Source: Bacillota bacterium
GTDB lineage: Bacteria; Bacillota; Sulfobacillia; Sulfobacillales; Sulfobacillaceae
DNA: 47,652 nt
Direction: 5' to 3'
NCBI GenBank assembly: GCA_021797515.1
Contig: JAJZZP010000108.1
Coordinates: 1-47,652 of the forward strand
Shown: one piece after another, positions 34,851 through 44,010 of the stretch
How the letters are laid out: every line of letters starts with the position of its first letter
Position numbering within the stretch: position 1 is the first letter of the stretch
The notes under the pieces: generated by a model
Seen by the model: the letters and a program-made list of their open reading frames with translations, nothing else
The model's database searches: none
Told to the model about the DNA's origin: nothing
Program-made: the position numbers and the translations under genes

Positions 34851-35310
34851 TGCCGGGTCAAAGGGTCTGCGCCAGGATGTCTCTGGCCAGCTGTTATGGG
34901 AACGCTTGCATCTTTGGGGACAAATTGTGGATCAGGTGGTGCTTTCTGACGATGCGGAGATTTTAGAAGCCCAAATCCGAGAATGGATACGGCGGGATAT
35001 ACAACTGGTGGTGACCACAGGAGGGACAGGACTGGGGCCGCGTGACGTAATGCCGGAAGTGACACTCAAAGTGATTGATCGGTTGGTGCCTGGCATTGCC
35101 GAAGCGATGCGCCAAGAGTCTCTGAAGCACACCCCGATGGGCATGTTGTCGCGGGGCATCGTGGGTGTGGCGAATAGGACATTGGTAGTGAATCTTCCGG
35201 GGTCGCCCAACGCCATTCGGGAATTGTGGCCTGTGGTCGAACCCGTACTGGGACACGCGGTAGACTTGATTGGCGGCCGCACCCGCCATGCGGATCCGGC
35301 ATCATCCTAG
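34795..35310 (+). CDS. Molybdopterin adenylyltransferase-like protein (MogA/MoaB)
   Basis: 171-residue MogA/MoaB-fold protein that activates molybdopterin with ATP before metal insertion. TTGGTGLGPRD is the conserved phosphate-binding loop and LPGSPNAIRE the second motif. I start it at ATG 34795 with AGGAG 5 bases before; this puts 56 bases inside moaC in another frame, a long but credible coupling overlap. A GTG at about 34829 would remove the overlap almost entirely but lacks a ribosome site. The moaA, moeA and moaDE genes are elsewhere. Confidence 0.9.
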   Translation: MSSETSGQRPTVAILTSSDAGSKGLRQDVSGQLLWERLHLWGQIVDQVVLSDDAEILEAQIREWIRRDIQLVVTTGGTGLGPRDVMPEVTLKVIDRLVPGIAEAMRQESLKHTPMGMLSRGIVGVANRTLVVNLPGSPNAIRELWPVVEPVLGHAVDLIGGRTRHADPASS

Positions 35311-35418
35311 CGCGCAAAATATGGCAAAAACGCAATTTTGGGCGACCATTGCAATGAAAAGTGAAGATAAGCGCGCGTATGGGCGTAAAATTTGGATGCT
35401 ATCGCCTGATATGATTAT

Positions 35419-35487
35419 TTGACGCGTGCTATGGTTTTGGGTAAACTCTGTATGGAAGCTTTAGCACTCACTTGATGAGAGTGCTAA
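35419..35487 (+). promoter_or_regulatory. groESL promoter with CIRCE operator
   Basis: A -35 TTGACG (35419-35424) and -10 TAAACT (35442-35447) are 17 bases apart. Just downstream, TTAGCACTC-N9-GAGTGCTAA at 35461-35487 is a perfect CIRCE element, the binding site of the heat-shock repressor HrcA, which is not encoded in this window. This predicts HrcA control of groES-groL. Confidence 0.95.
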
Positions 35488-35519
35488 CAAAGTAACATAG
35501 AGGTAGGAGGGAAACACCT

Positions 35520-35822
35520 GTGGAAATTCGTCCATTAGCCGACCATGTGGTAGTGGAAGTGTTGTCTGAAGAAACCACGATGTCAGGGATTGTCTTGCCC
35601 GACACAGCTAAGGAGAACCCGCAGCGGGGGCGCGTGGTAGCGGTAGGTAGCGGCCGTTTGCTGGACAACGGTTCCCGGGCACCATTGGAAGTTGGCGTGC
35701 AGGATGTCGTGTTGTTCGATGAAAAACTCGCCACCAAGATTCGTGTAGAGAATCGAGAATATCGATTGGTTTCCGAATCCGACATACTGGCAGTACTAGT
35801 CCCGGCTCCCGCATTGGTTTAG
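35520..35822 (+). CDS. groES: Co-chaperonin GroES
   Basis: 10-kDa lid of the GroEL chamber; forms a heptamer. 100 residues with IRPLADHVVVE at the start, the mobile-loop ETTMSGIVLPD and the KYAGTE-equivalent region. The GTG start at 35520 follows AGGAGGG at 35505-35511. Under CIRCE control, 39 bases before groL. Confidence 0.95.
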   Translation: MEIRPLADHVVVEVLSEETTMSGIVLPDTAKENPQRGRVVAVGSGRLLDNGSRAPLEVGVQDVVLFDEKLATKIRVENREYRLVSESDILAVLVPAPALV

Positions 35823-35861
35823 CACGGGATTAAGGAACCATTTTCAGGAGGTTGTGAGTAG

Positions 35862-37496
<1,635 letters not shown>

Positions 37497-37516
37497 TTTC
37501 CCTTTTGGGAGGCAAG

Positions 37517-37558
37517 CTGGGACAGGGGCACGCATGGGGACCCTGTCCCAGTTGTTTT
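37517..37558 (+). terminator. Terminator of the groESL operon
   Basis: CTGGGACAGGG (37517-37527) and CCCTGTCCCAG (37541-37551) form a perfect 11-base stem with a 13-base loop, followed by TTGTTTT. Confidence 0.85.
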
Positions 37559-37788
37559 GTAGGCAAGGGGTCCACCTAGAACTCTTGGGGCTGCTGATGC
37601 AATCAGGGTGCTGAGAAAATGCTTGTACAAGTCGTAGTCAAGAACCGACTGGCGTCTCTGGATTCGCCCCAGGCCATTAAATTTGAACCCTGCGGGAAGG
37701 ACTACCCTGCATCTGATCAATTAATTTGTCGCATGTTTCCAATCAACGGCAAGCGCGATCTTCCACCAACCGTCAACCCGTTCAATCG

Positions 37789-37807
37789 AACCTTCGTTAC
37801 GAAGGTT
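37789..37807. repeat. 19-base palindrome upstream of plsY
   Basis: AACCTTCG-TTA-CGAAGGTT is a perfect 8-base inverted repeat with a 3-base centre, followed by AAAATTT. It lies 76 bases before plsY in the 320-base gap after the groL terminator, where I see no gene. It could be a regulator site or a short terminator. Confidence 0.5.
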
Positions 37808-37882
37808 AAAATTTCTGCTTTTCTTTTGGAGGGCAAGCCATAATAATTGAAAAAGGGTGTTTTTTTAAAGAGAGGATAGGCC

Positions 37883-38470
37883 ATGCTGATATTATGGGGA
37901 TTGGGAACCTTCATTGTAGGATCTGTTCCTTGGGGTTATGTTGTGGCTCATCTTCGATATCAAACCGATATTCGCCAGCATGGGAGTCAAAATATTGGTG
38001 CCACTAATGTGGCACGTACCTTAGGGATTAAGGCAGGAATTTTTGTATTAATTTTGGACGCCTTAAAGGGTATAGCGGCCGTCGGGATCACTGGGGCAGT
38101 GTTTCCTGGGCACCCCTGGATGACGGCCATTGCGGGATTTGTAGCTATTGTCGGTCATGTATTTTCGCCGTTTTTGCGGTTTCGCGGCGGCAAGGGAATA
38201 GCCACTGGGCTCGGCGCTGTGGTGATGCTGAGTCCCCTTGCAGCATTGGTCGCCGTATTGGCTTTTGCCCTTACAGTAGGGATTACTCGCATTGTCTCAT
38301 TGGCATCTTTAGCGGGCATTGTCGGGGTGATGGTATGCATGGCATTGGTGTCCCCACACGTGTATGTTTGGGGATTCGCGGTCCCGGCGGTGTTATTGAC
38401 CATTTGGGCTCATAGGAAAAATTGGGGACGGCTGATCAAGGGAGAAGAGCCACGGTTTGGAAAATCATAA
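37883..38470 (+). CDS. plsY: Glycerol-3-phosphate acyltransferase PlsY
   Basis: Membrane enzyme that moves an acyl group from acyl-phosphate to glycerol-3-phosphate, opening phospholipid synthesis. 195 residues and about six helices, with the three motifs GSVPWGYVVA, HGSQNIGATNVART and FLRFRGGKGIATG. The length is normal. It is transcribed alone, before a coiled-coil protein gene. Confidence 0.95.
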   Translation: MLILWGLGTFIVGSVPWGYVVAHLRYQTDIRQHGSQNIGATNVARTLGIKAGIFVLILDALKGIAAVGITGAVFPGHPWMTAIAGFVAIVGHVFSPFLRFRGGKGIATGLGAVVMLSPLAALVAVLAFALTVGITRIVSLASLAGIVGVMVCMALVSPHVYVWGFAVPAVLLTIWAHRKNWGRLIKGEEPRFGKS

Positions 38471-38558
38471 ACAAAAATTTTCCGGTTAAGTTATGAAATT
38501 CCTTCGGATGGGAAAGATATCCATAGAATGATGGGTTCATCCCTGAAGGAGGACAACG

Positions 38559-39056
38559 ATGGAAATTACCCTTAATCAACTGATTGATGCTGCACCTGAA
38601 TTAGCGATGATGCTTAGACGAGACATTCGTCAAGGTAAATTGGCTGCAACCCGCAAAACCGGGGTTGCTGGCAGGCCGTATGTTGTGGAGAGCGACGTGT
38701 TGGCCGAATCGGATCAAGAGCCCTATCGCTTGCTGGCGCAAAAAGTTCTCAAGAGTCCAGAACGTCTTCAGACACGGCACAATGTTTTATCACGCAGCGA
38801 GTCTTTTGGCGGTTTGCGAACAACGAGTGAAGAGGTTTGGCAACCATTGATGAAAATGCTGGAATCGCAGCATGCTATGCTGCAGCAGATGATTAATGTG
38901 TTCATGCACGAAATGCAACAAAGCCAGGAGCGGTTTGAACGCCAAGGGCGCGATATGCAGGAACTGTCATATAAACTGGGACAGGCGCATCAGCAAGTAG
39001 AACGGCTGGAGCGTATGGTGGGAGAACGTTTAGTTCGTCCCCAAGAACAAGCGTAA
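38559..39056 (+). CDS. Predicted DNA-binding protein with C-terminal coiled coil
   Basis: 165 residues. The N-terminus (about 1-50) looks like an excisionase/MerR-type helix-turn-helix ending in a wing (GKLAATRKTGVAGRPYVVES). The C-terminal half (about 95-160) is an alpha-helical, glutamine- and methionine-rich coiled coil with heptad spacing (QMINVFMHEMQQSQERF and onward). This plan resembles small chromosome-binding or phage-type regulators. I do not recognise the family. The start at 38559 is well supported by GAAGGAGG at 38545-38552. Confidence 0.6.
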   Translation: MEITLNQLIDAAPELAMMLRRDIRQGKLAATRKTGVAGRPYVVESDVLAESDQEPYRLLAQKVLKSPERLQTRHNVLSRSESFGGLRTTSEEVWQPLMKMLESQHAMLQQMINVFMHEMQQSQERFERQGRDMQELSYKLGQAHQQVERLERMVGERLVRPQEQA

Positions 39057-39107
39057 TTGCGATAAGAGTGGGCTATACTACCGCTACCGGGAGGTGGTGG
39101 AATCTTT

Positions 39108-39281
39108 ATGGCCAACCAAGTCATACGATGCTCGGTGTCGTATTGTCGCTACAACGACCGGGGCGAACGCTGTAGTTTGGACCAGATTACCGTGCAACCG
39201 CAAATGGTTTTGGGGACGGCTGAAACGGTAGCCCTGGAACATGCATTTGAGACATCGTGCGGGTCTTATGACCCGAAATAA
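39108..39281 (+). CDS. DUF1540 mini-protein
   Basis: A 57-residue protein too short for most gene callers. It shows the DUF1540 pattern: CSVSYCRYNDRGERC near the start, a central ITVQPQ segment and TSCGSYD at the end, giving four cysteines that could bind one metal ion. Such proteins are widespread in sporulating Firmicutes; the function is unknown. The ATG at 39108 has GGGAGGTGG at 39089-39097. Its stop codon lies inside the stem of the following terminator. Confidence 0.8.
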   Translation: MANQVIRCSVSYCRYNDRGERCSLDQITVQPQMVLGTAETVALEHAFETSCGSYDPK

Positions 39282-39310
39282 GGTCCTGTGCTTCGGGACC
39301 TTATTTCTTT
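39276..39310 (+). terminator. Terminator overlapping the DUF1540 stop codon
   Basis: AAATAAGGTCC (39276-39286) and GGACCTTATTT (39296-39306) are a perfect 11-base stem with a 9-base loop and a T-rich tail. The TAA of the DUF1540 gene is part of the left arm. Confidence 0.8.
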
Positions 39311-39413
39311 GCCAATAATGGGATGCCAATTTGCGGCAGGCTGTTTAGTTTATTCGTGAAATCCGGTAAGATAGTGTCAATATCGATGATGGTTAAGACA
39401 AAAGGAGTCGATT

Positions 39414-39827
39414 ATGAAAGGCCTACGAGAACCAAATCAATCCCTGCACTCGATTCGGGTGGTCAAGGAAGCCACTGGTCTCACAGACCGTCGGATTCGT
39501 TATTATGAAACATTGGAATTGTTGCAACCACAACGGACTGCCGGAAATCAAAGGCTGTACAGCATTAAGGACATCGAACGTCTCAAGCGTATCAAGCAAA
39601 TGTTGGACAACGGCATTTCCCTCAAAGAGGTACGGCAATATTTGCAGCAAGAGGACAGGTCTCCGGGTCATGATGCGGTGGAAGATATCGAAAGAGACGC
39701 CGACAGTTATTTTCAAGGAAAACTTCTGGCGCGCAAGGATTCCGTCAATAGGGAGTCTTTGTACCCGCTAACCAATCGCGCAGACATTATTCGGCGTTTA
39801 GGCCGCGACGAAGAGGAAACCCATTAA
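39414..39827 (+). CDS. MerR-family regulator, GlnR/TnrA-like
   Basis: 137 residues. The winged helix covers about 14-80, with TGLTDRRIRYYETLELLQPQ, GNQRLYS and a dimer helix. The lack of metal-binding cysteines and the C-terminal segment SLYPLTNRADIIRRLG, which recalls the nitrogen-sensing tail of GlnR and TnrA, suggest that group. The usual neighbour glnA is absent; hpt follows 22 bases later, so a link to purine salvage or nitrogen balance is possible. The start has AAAGGAG upstream at 39400-39406. Confidence 0.7.
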   Translation: MKGLREPNQSLHSIRVVKEATGLTDRRIRYYETLELLQPQRTAGNQRLYSIKDIERLKRIKQMLDNGISLKEVRQYLQQEDRSPGHDAVEDIERDADSYFQGKLLARKDSVNRESLYPLTNRADIIRRLGRDEEETH

Positions 39828-39849
39828 TACGACAAAGGGGGTTCGATGG

Positions 39850-40386
39850 GTGCAAACCTATCCAGGAGAACAGCTGGAAGTGTTGTTGGCACACTCGGAA
39901 ATTAAGCATCGGGTGGAGAACCTCGGTAAACGGATTACCATGGATTATGATGGCAAACCACTTTTGCTTGTGGGGATCCTGAAAGGGTCCTTTATCTTTA
40001 TGGCTGATTTAATCCGCAGCATTGATCTACCCGTTGCAATCGACTTTATGGCCATGTCATCCTATGGCGCGGCAACCAAGTCGTCGGGGGTCGTCCGTAT
40101 TCTGAAAGACTTAGAGCAGAGCGTGGACGGTCGCCATGTGCTCGTGGTGGAAGATATTGTGGACACGGGCTTGACATTAAATTACATATTTGGCCACATG
40201 CGATCACGTGGAGCTGCGAGTGTAAAAATTTGTTCGTTGTTGGACAAGCCCAGCCGGCGTCAAGTGGCCGTTCCATTGCACTACAAAGGATTTGAAATTC
40301 CCGACGAATTTGTCGTCGGTTATGGCTTAGATGTTGATGAGCGCTATCGAAATTTGCCGGACGTGTGCCGTCTAATTAAGGAGTGA
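39850..40386 (+). CDS. hpt: Hypoxanthine phosphoribosyltransferase
   Basis: Salvages hypoxanthine and guanine to IMP and GMP with PRPP. 178 residues; the PRPP-binding loop is VLVVEDIVDTGLTL, and GILKGSFIFMADL and VGYGLDVDERYRNLP are typical of bacterial Hpt. The GTG start at 39850 follows AAGGGGG at 39835-39841. guaA starts 3 bases after its stop, so the two form a purine operon, probably with the MerR gene. Confidence 0.95.
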   Translation: MQTYPGEQLEVLLAHSEIKHRVENLGKRITMDYDGKPLLLVGILKGSFIFMADLIRSIDLPVAIDFMAMSSYGAATKSSGVVRILKDLEQSVDGRHVLVVEDIVDTGLTLNYIFGHMRSRGAASVKICSLLDKPSRRQVAVPLHYKGFEIPDEFVVGYGLDVDERYRNLPDVCRLIKE

Positions 40387-40389
40387 AGT

Positions 40390-41907
40390 ATGAGCCACGT
40401 CATTGTCCTGGATTTTGGGGCGCAATATAACCAACTCATTGCTCGCCGCGTTCGTGAAGCTGAGGTCTTTTGCGAGGTAATGCCGGGAGACACCTCCCTA
40501 GAAGACATTATGGAAAAAACCCCCGACGCCCTGATTTTATCCGGCGGTCCGGCCAGCGTTTTTCAACAGGGTGCTCCTACAATGGACCCACGGCTGCTAT
40601 CCGCGGGGATTCCAACTTTGGGTATATGTTACGGGATGCAACTAATGACGCGAATCTTAGGGGGTGATGTCAGGCCTGCAGCGGAACGGGAATATGGAAG
40701 AACTTTGCTCCGTATTATCGAGTCAAGCCCGCTGTTTAAAGGAATCCCCGAACAATCTCAGGTTTGGATGAGCCACGGCGACGTGGTCAAGGCAACGCCG
40801 CCAGGGTTTGAGACATTGGCTTTTACCCCAACCACGCCTATTGCTGCTATGGGCAATGCGGAACAAAAATTATGGGCGGTTCAGTATCATCCTGAGGTGC
40901 ACCATACTCCGAATGGGTTTCGTATGTTGCAGAATTTTCTATATCTCATCGCTGGGCTTCGACCGGATTGGCGCCCTGATGATTTAATTGAAACCAGTGT
41001 GCAGCAAATTTGCAACCAAGTGGGGGAACGTCGAGCGTTGGTCGCACTCTCCGGGGGTGTCGATTCCGCTGTTGCTGCGGCACTGGCTCATCGGGCTATA
41101 GGTTCCAGGCTTACCGCGGTATTGATCGACCACGGACTGATGCGGGAAAACGAAGTCGAAGAAGTCCGGCAGGCGTTTTCCGATATGGATTTACGGATAG
41201 AAAATGCTGCGCCGCAGTTTTTGCACGCGCTTTTGGGAATTACCGAACCCGAAACTAAACGCAAGATCATTGGCCGTGAATTTATTCGAGCCTTTGAGCG
41301 TGCCCGAGAAAACGTCGGTACCGTCGAGTGCTTAATTCAAGGAACGGTGTACCCTGATGTGATTGAGTCGGGAAGCAAAAAGGCGGAGACCATCAAATCG
41401 CATCACAACGTGGGAGGATTGCCGGACGATGCGGACTTTACAATTATTGAACCATTACGGTGGTTGTTTAAAGATGAGGTGAGACGTGTAGGAATAGCGT
41501 TAGGGCTGCCGGAATCCATTGTCTGGAGACAGCCATTTCCAGGACCAGGTCTTGCAGTACGTATTGTTGGCGAGGTCACCCCGGACGCCATAAAAATGGT
41601 GCGGCATGCCGATGCCATTATTCGCCAAGAAATTCGTGTCGCTGGATTAGAGCGCCAGATATGGCAAGCTTTTGCTGTGCTGTTGGATGTTCGGTCTGTC
41701 GGGGTAATGGGTGACAGCAGAACTTATGGACACCCAATAGTGATTCGGGCTGTTGAAAGTCAAGACGGTATGACGGCAGATTGGGTGCGGCTTCCACCGG
41801 AATTGCTGGATAAAATGGCCAGCCGCATTGTGGGTGAAGTGTCCGGAATTAACCGTGTGGTCTACGATATTACCTCCAAGCCACCGGGCACGATAGAGTG
41901 GGAGTAA
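40390..41907 (+). CDS. guaA: GMP synthase (glutamine-hydrolysing)
   Basis: Converts XMP to GMP using glutamine and ATP. 505 residues: a class I amidotransferase domain with the nucleophile cysteine in GICYGMQLM and the His in QYHPEVHH; an ATP-pyrophosphatase domain with [12 protein letters not shown]; and a C-terminal dimerisation domain ending in PPGTIEWE. The length and motifs are complete. It acts directly after guaB (16503-17969). Confidence 0.97.
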   Translation: MSHVIVLDFGAQYNQLIARRVREAEVFCEVMPGDTSLEDIMEKTPDALILSGGPASVFQQGAPTMDPRLLSAGIPTLGICYGMQLMTRILGGDVRPAAEREYGRTLLRIIESSPLFKGIPEQSQVWMSHGDVVKATPPGFETLAFTPTTPIAAMGNAEQKLWAVQYHPEVHHTPNGFRMLQNFLYLIAGLRPDWRPDDLIETSVQQICNQVGERRALVALSGGVDSAVAAALAHRAIGSRLTAVLIDHGLMRENEVEEVRQAFSDMDLRIENAAPQFLHALLGITEPETKRKIIGREFIRAFERARENVGTVECLIQGTVYPDVIESGSKKAETIKSHHNVGGLPDDADFTIIEPLRWLFKDEVRRVGIALGLPESIVWRQPFPGPGLAVRIVGEVTPDAIKMVRHADAIIRQEIRVAGLERQIWQAFAVLLDVRSVGVMGDSRTYGHPIVIRAVESQDGMTADWVRLPPELLDKMASRIVGEVSGINRVVYDITSKPPGTIEWE

Positions 41908-42103
41908 TTTGAGGTAGAGATTATGGTTACGTGTGATAGTTCAAGCTTTGACTGTCTAACTCTTGGACAGGATTTTGAGCTTTTCATCAGATACATCCAC
42001 CTGAAGGCTCTTATTGCCTGAGGATTCCCCTTAAGATAACTTTAGGCATAGGGATGTCAAGCGCTATGGTCGAAGAGTTCGATGCCCCAAAAGGCCATAT
42101 ATA

Positions 42104-43182
42104 CTGCGCGCGGGTCAAATTTAACGGTTTTTAAGTAATCTCCATGGCGCACGTGTGTTCTGACTGGACCTCGGTGGCCCCCTGCGATACGGTGAGGTGA
42201 AGCAATGGCTTTTCCCACAACACCGAATCCAGGGAGGGGTTCCCATGGTTCGCCTGACCTGTACCGCAGACGAAAGCCAGCCGTGACATGATGAACGATT
42301 TCACCACCCGCATCCTCGGGTCCAGATGAAGATGGAGGCGGTGTACTTAACCGCGATGGGCTTTTCGCGTTCCGACGCGGCGAAGGCGACGGGATGCACC
42401 GAAACGACGGTGCGATCCTCCGTCACAGCGTACCAAGAGGGCGGGATCCAGGCGCTGCAAACCTTCCGGGTGGGTGGCAGTACCAGCGATTGGGACACCC
42501 ATACCGCCTCGCTGCACGAGGAGTTTGAGCAGCGACCGCCCCGCAGTGGCCGGGAAGCGGGACAACGGATCCAGGCGCTCACCGGGCTGCAACGCGTGCG
42601 GGCATATCTCCACCGGGCGGGATTGCAATACCGCAGGGTCGCACCTATTCCCTCCAAAGCGAATCCCGAGGTCCAGGAGACCTTTCTCACCGAGCCACGG
42701 GAACCGATTCTCGCGGAAGCCCAAGCGGGCCTCCGCCACGTATTCTTCATGGACGCCGCCCATTTTGTTAGGGGCGCCTTTCTGGGCTATTTGTGGTGTC
42801 TGACGCGGATTTTTGTCCCCACCTCGCCGGGACGCCAACGATTTAACGTCTTAGGCGCTTTGCATGCAATCACGCATGAGGTCATCACATTCACCAACAC
42901 CGGCTACATCAACTCCACTTCGGTGGCCACATTGCTGGGAATGATTCATGCAAAATTTCACAATCTTCCCCTCACCATTGTCTTGGATAACGCCGCCTAT
43001 CAACGCAATACCTTCGTACGGGAAAAAGCCGCCACCCTCGGAATGACTCTGCTCTTTTTGCCCCCCTACTCGCCCAATCTAAACCTCATCGAACGTCTCT
43101 GGAAATCTCGATACCTTGCTGACCCTCCAGTTTCAACGGTTCAAGTCCGTCGCCTAAAACGTTAAATGTGACCCGCGCGCAG
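42104..43182 (+). mobile_element. IS630-family insertion sequence, degenerate
   Basis: About 1,079 bases bounded by inverted repeats: the left end CTGCGCGCGGGTCAAATTTA (42104-42123) matches the complement of the right end (43163-43182) except for one base, A versus C. The repeats continue inward through AACG. A TA dinucleotide flanks each end (42102-42103 and 43183-43184), the target duplication expected of IS630/Tc1 elements. The single transposase gene is broken, so the copy is not autonomous. Confidence 0.85.
42245..43165 (+). pseudogene. IS630-family transposase (nonsense and frameshift mutations)
   Basis: The ATG at 42245 behind AGGGAGGGG (42231-42239) starts a frame that meets TGA at codon 14 (42284-42286) and then continues in the same frame through HHPHPRV and the rest, so the stop is a point nonsense mutation; an ATG at 42326 could restart. 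The DDE core is present: FMDAAHF, LDNAAYQ, and LPPYSPNLNLIERLWK. Immediately after that last motif the frame is lost: the expected C-terminal helix appears as LTLQFQRFKSVA in the +1 frame. The first helix-turn-helix (SRSDAAKATGCTETTVR) is intact. The second relic at 45250 allowed the N-terminus to be recognised. Confidence 0.8.
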
Positions 43183-43553
43183 TATAATCAAAACCCTTGT
43201 GCGTTAAAGAGCGATATCAAACAGGGCGGTTGACGCTACAACCCGCACTTGCGAGAGACCGAAAGCTCCGGCTTTAGTCTGCCAGTGGGTGGACTGGTTC
43301 AGACACTGGCACCATTAATGGCCAGACTCCAGCCTTCGGAAAAAATCGTGGCTTCTCAAGTGAACAGTGAATAATAAGGGATACACGGATTATTGTGTGC
43401 AAACACTTAAAGATTGTTCTATGGATTTTCGTGTGGACGGTCCGCCATCACTTTAATATTCCGGTGAACGGGAATTCCCGCTTGGCCCTGGTTCGATCGC
43501 TTGCAATAGTGATTCCTTATGGGCAACCCTGTCGAGACCGATTCTGTAGGCGC
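43183..43553. other. Intergenic region between IS630 and arsR
   Basis: About 370 bases. Two small inverted repeats are visible, AAAGC-TCCG-GCTTT near 43260-43275 and the palindrome CGGGAATTCCCG near 43467-43478. No frame here has recognisable protein content. Confidence 0.4.
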
Positions 43554-43599
43554 TTGACAATGAAGAAAATAGCTCAGTAATATATCGATAAGAATCGAT
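43554..43599 (+). promoter_or_regulatory. arsR promoter and operator 1
   Basis: A perfect -35 TTGACA (43554-43559) and -10 TAATAT (43578-43583), 18 bases apart, are followed directly by ATCGATAAGAATCGAT (43584-43599), a 6-4-6 inverted repeat typical of ArsR/SmtB operators. It lies on the transcription start region, so ArsR bound here would repress its own gene. The same architecture recurs in front of arsM. Confidence 0.85.
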
Positions 43600-43617
43600 G
43601 AATGGGAGGATGAAACC

Positions 43618-43968
43618 GTGGATCCTGTCGAGATATTTAAGGCGTTGGGCCAACCGCAACGGTATGCGTTATTTCTCGACCTTCTTAAAGGGAAAGAAGC
43701 CTCTTGCTGTGCGGATGTCGCGCCGGGCGAATCCGCGTGTTGTGTCATCGATTTCACCCAACGGCATCGCTTGGCCCAGTCGACCATTTCGCATCATTTG
43801 CAGGTGTTGGTGGCCGCAGGGTTATTGACTGTCGAACGACGAGGCACGTATCGGGTCTACCAAGTCAATCAGTCGATATGGGAATCTTTCCAGCGTCATG
43901 TAGTGGGGTTAACGGCTTGTGCCGATGCGGAACACCGAGGGGCAATGGGGAAAATCTCCCATACATAA
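43618..43968 (+). CDS. arsR: ArsR-family metalloregulator with two vicinal cysteine pairs
   Basis: A 116-residue winged-helix repressor. The recognition helix is LAQSTISHHLQVL (52-64) followed by the beta wing ERRGTYRVYQV. Before the helix come C30-C31 and C41-C42 in a short insert, a paired CC...CC arrangement different from the classic ELCVCDL site of plasmid ArsR proteins; it could bind arsenite through three of these thiols. A further cysteine is near the C-terminus. The GTG start at 43618 has GGGAGG at 43604-43609. It is followed by arsM, so it senses As(III) or a methylated arsenical (inference). Confidence 0.88.
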   Translation: MDPVEIFKALGQPQRYALFLDLLKGKEASCCADVAPGESACCVIDFTQRHRLAQSTISHHLQVLVAAGLLTVERRGTYRVYQVNQSIWESFQRHVVGLTACADAEHRGAMGKISHT

Positions 43969-43986
43969 TTATTTTTTGTTTAATTC

Positions 43987-44002
43987 ATCGATAATAATCG
44001 AT
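43987..44002 (+). promoter_or_regulatory. ArsR operator 2, before arsM
   Basis: ATCGATAATAATCGAT differs from operator 1 at one central base only. It sits between arsR and arsM and just before the arsM ribosome site, so a bound repressor would also block read-through or an internal promoter. Confidence 0.75.
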
Positions 44003-44010
44003 ATAAGGAG

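Noticed and set aside
37619-37843. 74-residue frame between groL and plsY
   Set aside because: No ribosome site, no recognisable domain, and the frame runs through the 19-base palindrome.
43183-43390. Possible IS200/IS605-type (TnpB/omega-RNA) end near the small AAAGC-TCCG-GCTTT hairpin
   Set aside because: The hairpin is short and no TnpA or TnpB motif is found in any frame.
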